Source of the DNA: Halisarca cf. caerulea
Taxonomy: Eukaryota > Porifera > Demospongiae > Chondrillida > Halisarcidae
Direction: 5' to 3'
Assembly: GCA_963170055.1 (NCBI GenBank)
Contig: CAUJGJ010000277.1
Location: forward strand, 16,001 to 80,000
Length of the DNA: 64,000 nucleotides
Shown here: positions 1 through 15,000 of the stretch, in pieces
How positions within the stretch are numbered: position 1 is the first letter of the stretch
Layout: each line of letters opens with the position of its first letter
Notes under the pieces: model-generated
What the model saw: the letters and a program-made list of their open reading frames with translations, nothing else
The model's database searches: none
Told to the model about the DNA's origin: nothing
Made by a program: the position numbers and the translations under genes

Positions 1-3000
1 GTGCTAATACCAATAATTGGCACTAGCACCACGCGCATTCACAATTGACACACATGAAGTTTCTGAAGAACTGTGGGCGTATTTGTGTAGTGTTGGATAT
101 GCTGGTGCTAATAGCAATATTTGGCACTAGCACCACGCACATTCACAGTGGACACACATGAAGTTTATGAAGTGCTGTGGGCGTATGTGTGTAGTGTTGG
201 ATATGCTGGTGCTAATACCAAAATTTGGCACAAGAACCACGCACATTCCCAATTGACACACATGGAGTTTCTAAAGATCTGTAAGCGTATTTGTGTAGAG
301 TTGGATTTCCTCGTGCTAATACCAATAATTGGCACTAGCACCACGCGCATTCACAATTGACACACATGAAGTTTCTGAAGAACTGTGGGCGTATTTGTGT
401 AGTGTTGGATATGCTGGTGCTAATAGCAATATTTGGCACTAGCACCACGCACATTCACAGTGGACACACATGAAGTTTATGAAGTGCTGTGGGCGTATGT
501 GTGTAGTGTTGGATATGCTGGTGCTAATACCAATATTTGGTAATAGCAGCACGCACATTCCCAATTGACACACATGAAGTTTCTGAAGTGCTGTGAGCGT
601 ATTTGTGTAGTGTTGGATATGCTGGTGCTAATACCAATATTTGGTAATAGCACCACGCACATTCCTAATAGACACACATGAAATTTCATAAGTACTGTGG
701 GCGTATTTGTGTAGTGTTGGATATGCTGGTGCTAATACCAATATTTGGCACTAGCACCACGCACATTCCCAGTGGACACACATGAAGTTTCTGAAGTGCT
801 GTGAGCGTATTTGTGTAGTGTTGGATATACTGGTGCTAATACCAATATTTGGCACTAGCACCACGCACATTCCAAATGGACGCACATGAAGTTTCTGAAG
901 TGCTGTGGGCGTACTTGTGTCGTGTTGGATATGCTGGTGCTAATAGCAATATTTGGCACTAGCACCACGCACATTCCCAGTGGACACACATGAAGTTTAT
1001 GAAGTGCTGTGGGCGTATGTGTGTAGTGTTGGATATGCTGGTGCTAATACAAATGTTAGGCATTAGCACCACGCACATTTCCAGAGGACATACATGAACT
1101 TTCTGAAGATCTGTGAGCGTATTGGTGTAGTGTTGAATATGCTGGGGCTAATACCATTATTTGGTACTAACACCACGCACATTGCTAGTGGACACACATG
1201 AAGTTTCTAAAGTGCTGTGTGCGTATGTGTGTAGTGTTGGATATACTGGTGCTAATACCAAAATTTGGCACTAGAACAACGCACATTCCCAATTGACACA
1301 CATGGAGTTTCTAAAGATCTGTAAGCGTATTTGTGTAGAGTTGGATTTCCTCGTGCTAATACCAATATTTGGCACTAGCACCACGCACATTCCTTATAGA
1401 CACACATGAAATTTCATAAGTTCTGTGGGTGTATTTGTGTAGTGTTGGATATGCTCGTGCTAACACCAATAATTGGCACTAGCACCACGCGCATTCACAA
1501 TTGACACACATGAAGTTTCTGAAGAACTGTGGGCGTATTTGTGTAGTGTTGGATATGCTGGTGCTAATAGCAATATTTGGCACTAGCACCACGCACATTC
1601 ACAGTGGACACACATGAAGTTTATGAAGTGCTGTGGGCGTATGTGTGTAGTGTTGGATATGCTGGTGCTAATACCAATATTTGGTAATAGCACCACGCAC
1701 ATTCCCAATTGACACACATGAAGTTTCTGAGTGCTGTGAGCGTATTTGTGTAGTGTTGGATATGCTGGTGCTAATACCAATATTTGGTAATAGCACCACG
1801 CACACTCCTAGTTGACACACATGAAATTTCATAAGTACTGTGGGCGTATTTGTGTAGTGTTGGATATGCTGGTGCTAATACAAATGATAGGCATTAGCAC
1901 CACGCACATTTCCAGAGGACATACATGAACTTTCTGAAGTGCTGTGAGCGTATTTGTGTAGTGATGAATATGCTGGTGCTAATACCATTATTTGGCACTA
2001 CCACCACGCACATTCCCCGTGGACACACATGAAGATTCTGAAGTGCTGTGGGCGTATGAGTGTAGTGTTGGATATGCTGCTGCTAATACAAATGTTAGGC
2101 ATTAGCACCACACTCATTTCCAGAGGACATACATGAAGTTTCTGAAGATCTGTGGGCAAATTTGTGTAGCGTTGGATATACTGGTGCTAATACCAATATT
2201 TGGCACCAGCACCACACACATTCCCAGTGGACACACATGAAGTTTCCGAAGTTCTGTGGGTGTATTTGTGTAGTGTTGGATACGCTGGTGCTAATAGCAA
2301 TATTTGGAACTAACACCACGCATATTCCCAGTGGACACACATGAAGTTTCTGAAGTGCTGTGAGCGTATTTGTGTAGTGTTGGATATGTTTGTGCTAATA
2401 CCAATATTTGGCACTAGCACCACGCACATTCCCAGTGGACACACATGAAGTTTCTGACGTTCTGTGGGCGTATTTCTGTGGCGTTGGATATGCTGGTGCT
2501 AATACCAATATTTGGCACTAGCACCACGCACATTCCCAGTGAACACACATGAAGTTTCTGAAGTTCTGTGAGCGTATTTGTGTAGTGTTGGATATGCTGG
2601 TGCTAATACCATTATTTGGTACTAACACCACGCACATCCTAGTGGACACACATGAAGTTTCTGAAGTGCTGTGGGCGTATGTGTGTAGTGTTGGATACGC
2701 TTGTGCTAATACCAATATTTGGCACTAGCACCACGCACATTCACAATTGACACACATGAAGTTTCTGAAGTGCTGTGGGCGTATGTGTGTAGTGTTGGAT
2801 ATGCTGGTGCTAATACCAATATTTGGCACTAGCACCACGCACATTCACAATTGACACACATGAAGTTTCTGAAGTGCTGTGGGCGTATGAGTGTAGTGTT
2901 GGATATGCTGGTGCTAATACAAATGTTAGGCATTAGCACCACGCACATTTCCAGAGGACATACATGAAGTTTCTAAAGATCTGTGGGCGTATTTGTGTAG

Positions 3001-6000
3001 TGTTGGATATACTGGTGCTAATACCAATATTTGGCACCAGCACCACACACATTCCCATTGGACACACATGAAGTTTCCGAAGTTTTGTGGGTGTATTTGT
3101 GTAGTGTTGGATATGCTGGTGCTAATACCAATATTTGGCACTAGCACCACACACATTCACAATTGACACACATGAAGTTTCTGAAGATCTTTGAGCGTAT
3201 TTGTGTGGTGTTGGATATGCTGGTGCTAATACCATTATTTGGCACTAGCACCACGCACATTCCTATTAGACACACATGAAATTTCATAAGTACTGTGGGA
3301 GTATTTGTGTAGTGTTGGATACGCTGGTGCTAATAGCAATATTTGGAACTAACACCACGCATATTCCCAGTGGACACACATGAAGTTTCTGAAGTGCTGT
3401 GAGCGTATTTGTGTAGTGTTGGATATGCTGGTGCTAATACCAAAATTTGGCACTAGCACCACGCACAGTCCCAATTGACACACATGGAGTTTCTAAAGAT
3501 CTGTAAGCGTATTTGTGTAGAGTTGGATTTCTTCGTGCTAATACCAATATTTGACATTAGCACCACGCACATTCCCAGTGGGCACAGATAAAGTTTCTGA
3601 AGTGCTGTGGGCGCATTTGTGTTGTGTTGGATATGCTGGTGCTAATACCAATATTTGGCACTAGCACCACGCGCATTCACAATTGACACACATGAAGTTT
3701 CTGAAGAACTGTGGGCGTATTTGTGTAGTGTTGGATATGCTGGTGCTAATAGCAATATTTGGCACTAGCACCACGCACATTCACAGTGGACACACATGAA
3801 GTTTATGAAGTGCTGTGGGCGTATGTGTGTAGTGTAAGATATGCTGGTGCTAATACCAATATTTGGTAATAGCACCACGCACATTCCCAATTGACACACA
3901 TGAAGTTTCTGAAGTGCTGTGAGCGTATTTGTGTAGTGTTGGATATGCTGGTGCTAATACCAATATTTGGTAATAGCACCACGCACATTCCTAGTTGACA
4001 CACATGAAATTTCATAAGTACTGTGGGCGTATTTGTGTAGTGTTGGATATGCTGGTGCTAATACAAATGATAGGCATTAGCACCACGCACATTTCCAGAG
4101 GACATACATGAACTTTCTGAAGTGCTGTGAGCGTATTTGTGTAGTGTTTAATATGCTGGTGCTAATACCATTATTTGGTACTAACACCACGCACATTCCT
4201 AATGGACACACATGAAGTTACTGAAGTGCTGTATGCGTATGTGTGTAGTGTTGGATATACTGGTGCTAATACCAATATTTGGCACTAGCACCACGCACAT
4301 TCCTAGTAGACACACATGAAATTTCATAAGTACTGTGGGTGTATTTGTGTAGTGTTGGATACGCTTGTGCTAATACCAATATTTGGCACTACCACCACGC
4401 ACATTCCCCGTGGACACACATGAAGATTCTGAAGTGCTGTGGGCGTATGAGTGTAGTGTTGGATATGCTGCTGCTAATACAAATGTTAGGCATTAGCACC
4501 ACACTCATTTCCAGAGGACATACATGAAGTTTCTGAAGATCTGTGGGCAAATTTGTGTAGCGTTGGATATACTGGTGCTAATACCAATATTTGGCACCAG
4601 CACCACACACATTCCCAGTGGACACACATGAAGTTTCCGAAGTTCTGTGGGTGTATTTGTGTAGTGTTGGATACGCTGGTGCTAATAGCAATATTTGGAA
4701 CTAACACCACGCATATTCCCAGTGGACACACATGAAGTTTCTGAAGTGCTGTGAGCGTACTTGTGTAGTGTTGGATATGTTGGTGCTAATACCAATATTT
4801 GGCACTAGCACCACGCACATTCCCAGTGGACACACATGAAGTTTCTGACGTTCTGTGGGCGTATTTCTGTGGCGTTGGATATGCTGGTGCTAATACCAAT
4901 ATTTGGCACTATCACCACGCACATTCCCAGTGAACACACATGAAGTTTCTGAAGTTCTGTGAGCGTATTTGTGTAGTGTTGGATATGCTGGTGCTAATAC
5001 CATTATTTGGTACTAACACCACGCACATCCTAGTGGACACACATGAAGTTTCTGAAGTGCTGTGGGCGTATGTGTGTAGTGTTGGATACGCTTGTGCTAA
5101 TACCAATATTTGGCACTAGCACCACGCACATTCACAATTGACACACATGAAGTTTCTGAAGATCTGTGGGCGTATTTGTGTAGTGTTGGATATACTGGTG
5201 CTAATACCAATATTTGGCACCAGCACCACACACATTCCCAGTGGACACACAGTAAGTTTCCGAAGTTTTGTGGGTGTATTTGTGTAGTGTTGGATATGCT
5301 GGTGCTAATACCATTATTTGGCACTAGCACCACGCACATTCCTAGTAGACACACATGAAATTTCATAAGTACTGTGGGAGTATTTGTGTAGTGTTGGATA
5401 CGCTGGTGCTAATAGCAATATTTGGAACTAACACCACGCATATTCTCAGTGGACACACATGAAGTTTCTGAAGTGCTGTGAGCGTATTTGTGTAGTGTTG
5501 GATATGTTGGTGCTAATACCAATATTTGGCACTAGGATCACGCACATTCCCAGTGGACACATGAATTTTGTGAATTGCTAAGGCGTATTTGTGTGGTGTT
5601 GGATACCCTGGTGCTAATACCAATGTTTGGCACTAGGATCACGCACATTCCCAGTGGACACATGAATTTTGTGAATTGCTAAGGCGTATTTGTGTGGTGT
5701 TGGATACCCTGGTGCTAATACCAATATTTGGCAATAGCACCACGCACACTCCCAGTGTACACACATGAATTTTATGAATTGTTTTTGTCGTATTTGTGTA
5801 GTGTTGGATATGCTGGTGCTAATATAAATATTTGGCACTAGCACCACGCACATTCCCAGTGGACACACATGAAGTTTCTGACGTTCTGTGGGCGTATTTG
5901 TGTGGTGTTGGATATGCTGGTGCTAATACCAATATTTGGCACTAGCACCACGCACATTCCAAATGGACGCACATGAAGTTTCTGAAGTTCTGTGGGCGTA

Positions 6001-9000
6001 TTTGTGTAGTGTTGGATATGCTGGTGCTAATAGCAATATTTGGCACTAGCACCACGCACATTCACAGTGGACTTACATGAAGTTTCTGAAGTGCTGTGGG
6101 CGTATTTGTGTAGTGTTGGATATGCTGGTGCTAATAGCAATATTTGGCACTAGCACAACGCACATTCACAGTGGACGCACATGAAGTTTCTGAAGTGCTG
6201 TGGGCGTATGTGTGTAGTGTTGGATATGCTGGTGCTAATACCATTATTTGGTACTAACACCACGCACATTCCTAGTGGACACACATGAAGTTTCTGAAGT
6301 GCTGTGGGCGTATGTGTGTAGTGTTGGATATACTGGTGCTAATACCAAAATTTGGAACTAACACCACGCATATTCCCAGTGGACACACATGAAGTTTCTG
6401 AAGTGCTGTGAGCGTATTTGTGTAGTGTTGGATATGATGGTGCTAATACCAATATTTGGTAATAGCACCACGCACATTCCCAATTGACACACATGAAGTT
6501 TCTGAAGTGCTGTGAGCGTATTTGTGTAGTGTTGGATATGATGGTGCTAATACCAATATTTGGTAATAGCACCACACACATTCCTACTTGACACACATGT
6601 AATTTCATAAGTTCTGTGGGCGTATTTGTGTAGTGTTGGATATGCTGGTGCTAATAGCAATATTTGAAACTAACACCACGCATATTCCCAGTGGACACAC
6701 ATGAAGTTTCTGAAGTGCTGTGAGCGTATTTGTGTAGTGTTGGATATGTTGGTGCTAATACCAATATTTGGCACTAGCACCACGCACATTCCCAGTGGAC
6801 ACACATTAAGTTTCTGACGTTCTGTGGGCGTATTTCTGTGGCGTTATATATGCTGGTGCTAATACCAATATTTGGCACTAGCACCACGCACATTCCCAGT
6901 GAACACACATGAACTTTCTGAAGTGTGGTGGGCGTATATGTGTAATGTAGGATATGCTGGTGCTCATACCAATATTTGGCACTAGCACCACGCACATTCC
7001 CAATTGACACACATGGAGTTTCTAAAGATCTGTAACCGTATTTGTGTAGAGTTGGATTTCCTCATGCTAATACCAATATTTGGCACTAGCACCACGCACA
7101 TTCCAAATGGACGCACATGAAGTTTCTGAAGTGCTGTGGGCGTATTTGTGTAGTGTTGGATATGCTGGTGCTAATAGCAATATTTGGCACTAGCACCACG
7201 CACATTCACAGTGGACTTACATTAAGTTTATGAAGTGCTGTGGGCGTATGTGTGTAGTGTTGGATATACTGGTGCTAATACCAAAATTTGGAACTAAAAC
7301 CACACACATTCCCAGTGGACACAAATTAAGTTTCTGAAGTGCTGTGAGCGTATTTGTGTAGTGTTGGATATGCTGGTGCTAATACCAATATTTGGTAATA
7401 GCACCACGCACATTCCCAATTGACACACATGAAGTTTCTGAAGTGCTGTGAGCGTATTTGTGTAGTGTTGGATATGCTGGTGCTAATACCAATATTTGGT
7501 AATATCACAACGCACATTCCCAATTGACACACATGAAGTTTCTGAAGTGCTGTGAGCGTATTTGTGTAGTGTTGGATATGCTGGTGCTAATACCAATATT
7601 TGGTAATAGCACCACGCACATTCCTACTTGACACACATGTAATTTCATAAGTACTGTGGGCGTATTTGTGTAGTGTTGGATATGCTGGTGCTAATAGTAA
7701 TATTTGGAACTAACACCACGCATATTCCCAGTGGACACACATGAAGTTTCTGAAGTGCTGTGAGCGTATTTATGTAGTGTTGGATATGCTGGTGCTAATA
7801 CCAATATTTGGCACTAGCACAACGCACATTCCTAGTGGACACACATGAATTTTGTGAATTGCTAAGGCGTATTTGTGTGGTGGTGGATACGCTGGTGCTA
7901 ATACCAATATTTGGCACTAGCACCACGCACATTCCCAGTGGACACACATGAATTTTATGAATTGTTTTTGTCGTATTTGTGTAGTGTTGGATATACTGGC
8001 TCTAATACAAAAATTTGGAACTAAAACCACACACATTCCCAGTGGAAGAACATGAAGTTTCTGAAGTGCTATGAGCGTAATTGTGTAGTGTTGGATATGC
8101 TGGTGCTAATACCAATATTTGGCACTAGGATCACGCACATTCCCAGTGGACACATGAATTTTGTGAATTGCTAAGGCGTATTTGTGTGGTGTTGGATACC
8201 CTGGTGCTAATACCAATATTTGGCACTAGGATCACGCACATTCCCAGTGGACACATGAATTTTGTGAATTGCTAAGGCGTATTTGTGTGGTGTTGGATAC
8301 CCTGGTGCTAATACCAATATTTGGCAATAGCACCACGCACACTCCCAGTGTACACACATGAATTTTATGAATTGTTTTTGTCGTATTTGTGTAGTGTTGG
8401 ATATGCTGGTGCTAATATAAATATTTGGCACTAGCACCACGCACATTCCCAGTGGACACACATGAAGTTTCTGACGTTCTGTGGGCGTATTTGTGTGGTG
8501 TTGGATATGCTGGTGCTAATACCAATATTTGGCACTAGCACCACGCACATTCCAAATGGACGCACATGAAGTTTCTGAAGTTCTGTGGGCGTATTTGTGT
8601 AGTGTTGGATATGCTGGTGCTAATAGCAATATTTGGCACTAGCACCACGCACATTCACAGTGGACTTACATGAAGTTTCTGAAGTGCTGTGGGCGTATTT
8701 GTGTAGTGTTGGATATGCTGGTGCTAATAGCAATATTTGGCACTAGCACCACGCACATTCACAGTGGACGCACATGAAGTTTCTGAAGTGCTGTGGGCGT
8801 ATGTGTGTAGTGTTGGATATGCTGGTGCTAATACCATTATTTGGTACTAACACCACGCACATTCCTAGTGGACACACATGAAGTTTCTGAAGTGCTGTGG
8901 GCGTATGTGTGTAGTGTTGGATATACTGGTGCTAATACCAAAATTTGGAACTAACACCACGCATATTCCCAGTGGACACACATGAAGTTTCTGAAGTGCT

Positions 9001-12000
9001 GTGAGCGTAATTTGTGTAGTGTTGGATATGCTGGTGCTAATACCAATATTTGGTAATAGCACCACGCACATTCCCAATTGACACACATGAAGTTTCTGAA
9101 GTGCTGTGAGCGTATTTGTGTAGTGTTGGATATGCTGGTGCTAATACCAATATTTGGTAATAGCACCACGCACATTCCTACTTGACACACATGTAATTTC
9201 ATAAGTTCTGTGGGCGTATTTGTGTAGTGTTGGATATGCTGGTGCTAATAGCAATATTTGAAACTAACACCACGCATATTCCCAGTGGACACACATGAAG
9301 TTTCTGAAGTGCTGTGAGCGTATTAATGTAGTGTTGGATATGCTGGTGCTAATACCAATATTTGGCACTAGCACAACGCACATTCCCAGTGGACACACAT
9401 GAATTTTGTGAATTGCTAAGGCGTATTTGTGTGGTGGTGGATACGCTGGTGCTAATACCAATATTTGGCACTAGCACCACGCACATTCCCAGTGGACACA
9501 CATGAATTTTATGAATTGTTTTTGTCGTATTTGTGTAGTGTTGGATATGCTGGTGCTAATATAAATATTTGGCACTAGCACCACGCACATTCCCAGTGGA
9601 CACACATAAAGTTTCTGAAGTTCTGTAGGCGTATTTCTGTAGTGTTGGACATAGTGGCTCTAATACAAAAATTTGGAACTAAAACCACACACATTCCCAG
9701 TGGAAGAACATGAAGTTTCTTAAGTGCTGTGAACGTATTTGTGTAGTGTTGGATATGCTGGTGCTAATACCAATATTTGGCACTAGGATCACGCACATTC
9801 CCAGTGGACACATGAATTTTGTGAATTGCTAAGGCGTATTTGTGTGGTGTATGATACCCTGGTGCTAATACTAATATTTGGCACTAGCACCACGCACACT
9901 CCGAGTGTAAACACATGAATTTTATGAATTGTTTTTGTCGTATTTGTGTAGAGTTGGATATGCTGGTGCTAATATAAATATTTGGCACTAGCACCACGCA
10001 CATTCCCAGTGGACACACATGAAGTTTCTGACGTTCTGTGGGCGTATTTGTGTGGTGTTGGATATGCTGGTGCTAATACCAATATTTGGCACTAGCACCA
10101 CGCACATTCCAAATGGACGCACATGAAGTTTCTGAAGTTCTGTGGGCGTATTTGTGTAGTGTTGGATATGCTGGTGCTAATAGCAATATTTGGCACTAGC
10201 ACCACGCACATTCACAGTGGACACACATGAAGTTTCTGAAGTGCTGTGGGCGTATGTGTGTAATGTTGGATATACTGGTGCTAATACCAAAATTTGGAAC
10301 TAAAACCACAAACTTTCCCAGTGGACAAAAATTAAGTTTCTGAAGTGCTGTGAGCGTATTTGTGTAGTGTTGGATATGCTGGTGCTAATACCAATATTTG
10401 GTAATAGCACCACGCACATTCGTAGTTGATACACATGTAATTTCATAAGTACTGTGGGCGTATTTGTGTAGTGTTGGATATGCTGGTGCTAATAGCAATA
10501 TTTGGAACTAACACCACGCATATTCCCAGTGGACACACATGAAGTTTCTGTAGTGCTGTGAGCGTATTTGTGTAGTGTTGGATATGCTGGTGCTAATACC
10601 AATATTTGGCACTAGGATCACGCACATTCCCAGTGGACACATGAATTTTGTGAATTGCTAAGGCGTATTTGTGTGGTGTTGGATACCCTGGTGCTAATAC
10701 CAATATTTGGCACTAGCACCACGCACACTCCCAGTGTACAAACATGAATTTTATGAATTGTTTTTGTCGTATTTGTGTAGTGTTGGATATGCTGGTGCTA
10801 ATATAAATATTTGGCACTAGCACCACGCACATTCACAGTGGACTTACATGAAGTTTCTGAAGTGCTGTGGGCGTATGTGTGTAGTGTTGGATATGCTGGT
10901 GCTAATAGCAATATTTGGCACTAGCACCGAGCACATTCACAGTGGACACACATGAAGTTTCTGAAGTTCTGTGGGCGTATGTGTGTAGTGTTGGATATAC
11001 TGGTGCTAATACCAAAATTTAGAACTAAAACCACAAACATTCCCAGTGGACACAAATTAAGTTTCTGAAGTGCTGTGAGCATATTTTTGTAGTGTTGGAT
11101 ATGCTGGTGCTAATACCAATATTTGGTAATAGCACCACGCACATTCCTAGTTGACACACATGTAATTTCATAAGTACTGTGGGCGTATTTGTGTAGTGTT
11201 GGATATGCTGGTGCTAATAGCAATATTTGGAACTAACACCACGCATATTCCCAGTGGACACACATGAAGTTTCTGAAGTGCTGTGAGCGTATTTGTGTAG
11301 TGTTGGATATGCTGGTGCTAATACCAATATTTGGCACTAGGATCACGCACATTCCCAGTGGACAAATGAATTTTGTGAATTGCTAAGGCGTATTTGTGTG
11401 GTGTTGGATACCCTGGTGCTAATACCAATATTTGGCACTAGCACCACGCACTCTCCCAGTGTACAAACATGAATTTTATGAATTGTTTTTGTCGTATTTG
11501 TGTAGTGTTGGATATGCTGGTGCTAATATAAATATTTGGCACTAGCACCACGCACATTCCCAGTGGACACAAATTAAGTTTCTGAAGTGCTGTGAGCGTA
11601 TTTGTGTAGTGTTGGATATGCTGGTGCTAATACCAATATTTGGTAATTGCACCACGCACATTCCCAATTGACACACATGAAGTTTCTGAAGTGCTGTGAG
11701 CGTACTTGTGTAGTGTTGGATATGCTGGTGCTAATACCAATAATTGGTAATAGCACCACGCACATTCCCAGTTGACACACATGTAATTTCATAAGTATTG
11801 TGGGCGTATTTGTGTAGTGTTGGATATGCTGGTGCTAATACCAATATTTGGAACTAACACCATGCATATTCCCAGTGGACACACATGAAGTTTCTGAAGT
11901 GCTGTGAGCGTATTTATGTAGTGTTGGATATGCTGGTGCTAATACCAATATTTGGCACTAGCACAACGCACATTCCTAGTGGACACACATGAATTTTGTG

Positions 12001-15000
12001 AATTGCTAAGGCGTATTTGTGTGGTGTTGGATATGCTGGTGCTAATACCAATATTTGGCACTAGCACCACGCACATTCCCAGTGGACACACATGAATTTT
12101 ATGAATTGTTTTTGTCGTATTTGTGTAGTGTTGGATATGCTGGTGCTAATACCATTATTTGGTACTAACACCACGCACATTCCTAGTGGACACACATGAA
12201 GTTTCTGAAGTCCTGTGGGCGTATGTGTGTAGTGTTGGATGTACTGGTGCTCATACCACAATTTGGCACCAGCACCACGCACATTCCCAATTGACACACA
12301 TGGAGTTTCTAAAGATCTGTAAGCGCATGTGTGTAGAGTTGGATTTCCTCGTGCTAATACCAATATTTGGCAATAGCACCACGCACATTCCCAGTGGACA
12401 CACATAAAATTTCATAAGTTCTGTAGGTGTATTTGTGTAGTGTTTGATATGCTGGTGCTTATACCAATATTTGGCACTAGCACCACGCACATTCCCAGTG
12501 GACACACATGAAGTTTCTGAAGGACGGTGGGCGTATTTGTGTAGTGTTGGATATGCTGGTTCTAATACCAATATTTGGCACTAGCACCACGCACATTCCC
12601 AGTGGACACACATGAAGTTTCTGAAGGACGGTGGGCGTATTTGTGTAGTGTTGGATATGCTGGTGCTAATACCAATATTTGGCACTAGCACCACGCACAT
12701 TCCCAATGGAAACACATGAAGTTTCTGAAGTTCTGTGTGCATATTTGTGTAGTGTTGGATATGCTGGTGCTAAAACCAATATTTGGCAGTAGCACCACGC
12801 ACATTCCCAGTGGACACACATGAAGTTTCATAAGTGCTGTGAGCGCATTTGTGTATTGTTGGATATGCTGGTGCTAATACCAATATTTGGCACTAGCACC
12901 ACGCACATTCAAAATGGACGCACATGAAGTTTCTGAAGTGCTGTGGGCGTATTTGTGTAGTGTTGGATATGCTGGTGCTAATACCAATATTTGGCACTAG
13001 CACCATGCACATTCACAGTGGACACATATGAAGTTTCTGAAGTGCTGTGGGCGTATTTGTGTAGTGTTGGATATGCTGGTGCTAATACCATTATTTGGTA
13101 CTAACACCACGCACATTCCTAGTGGACACACATGAAGTTTCTGAAGTGCTGTGGGCGTATGTGTGTAGTGTTGGATATACTGGTGCTAATACCACAATTT
13201 GGCACTAGCACCACGCACATTCCCAATTGACACACATGGAGTTTCTAAAGATCTGTAAGCGCATTTGTGTAGAGTTGGATTTCCTCGTGCTAATACCAAT
13301 ATTTGGCACTAGCACCACGCACATTCCTAAAAGACACACATGAAATTTCATAAGTTCTGTGGGTGTATTTGTGTAGTGTTCAATATTCTGGTGCTAATAA
13401 CAATATTTGGTAATAGCACCACGCACATTCTCAATTGACACACATGAAGTTTCTGAAGTGCTGTGGGCGTATGTGTGTAGTGTAGGATATACTGGTACTA
13501 ATACCAATATTTGGTAATAGCACCACGCACATTCCCAATTGACACACATGAAGTTTCTGAAGTGCTGTGGGCATATTTGTGTAGTGTTGGATATGCTGGT
13601 GCTAATACCAATATTTGGCACTACGATCACGCACATTCCCAGTGGACACATGAATTTTGTGAATTGCTAAGGCGTATTTGTGTGGTGTTGGATACCCTGG
13701 TGCTAATACCAATATTTGGCACTAGCACCACGCACACTCCCAGTGTACAAACATGAATTTTATGAATTGTTTTTGTCGTATTTGTGTAGTGTTGGATATG
13801 CTGGTGCTAATATAAATATTTGGCACTAGCACCACGCACATTCCCAGTGGACACAAATTAAGTTTCTGAAGTGCTGTGAGCGTATTTGTGTAGTGTTGGA
13901 TATGCTGGTGCTAATACCAATATTTGGTAATTGCACCACGCACATTCCCAATTGACACACATGAAGTTTCTGAAGTGCTGTGAGCGTACTTGTGTAGTGT
14001 TGGATATGCTGGTGCTAATACCAATATTTGGTAATAGCACCACGCACATTCCCAGTTGACACACATATAATTTCTTAAGTATTGTGGGCGTATTTGTGTA
14101 GTGTTGGATATGCTGGTGCTAATACCAATATTTGGAACTAACACCATGCATATTCCCAGTGGACACACATGAAGTTTCTGAAGTGCTGTGAGCGTATTTA
14201 TGTAGTGTTGGATATGCTGGTGCTAATACCAATATTTGGCACTAGCACAACGCACATTCCTAGTGGACACACATGAATTTTGTGAATTGCTAAGGCGTAT
14301 TTGTGTGGTGTTGGATATGCTGGTGCTAATACCAATATTTGGCACTAGCACCACGCACATTCCCAGTGGACACACATGAATTTTATGAATTGTTTTTGTC
14401 GTATTTGTGTAGTGTTGGATATGCTGGTGCTAATACCATTATTTGGTACTAACACCACGCACATTCCTAGTGGACACACATGAAGTTTCTGAAGTCCTGT
14501 GGGCGTATGTGTGTAGTGTTGGATGTACTGGTGCTCATACCACAATTTGGCACCAGCACCACGCACATTCCCAATTGACACACATGGAGTTTCTAAAGAT
14601 CTGTAAGCGCATGTGTGTAGAGTTGGATTTCCTCGTGCTAATACCAATATTTGGCAATAGCCCCACGCACATTCCCAGTGGACACACATAAAATTTCATA
14701 AGTTCTGTAGGTGTATTTGTGTAGTGTTGGATATGCTGGTTCTAATACCAATATTTGGCACTAGCACCACGCACATTCCCAGTGGACACACATGAAGTTT
14801 CTGAAGGACGGTGGGCGTATTTGTGTAGTGTTGGATATGCTGGTGCTAATACCAATATTTGGCACTAGCACCACGCACATTCCCAATGGAAACACATGAA
14901 GTTTCTGAAGTTCTGTGTGCATATTTGTGTAGTGTTGGATATGCTGGTGCTAAAACCAATATTTGGCAGTAGCACCACGCACATTCCCAGTGGACACACA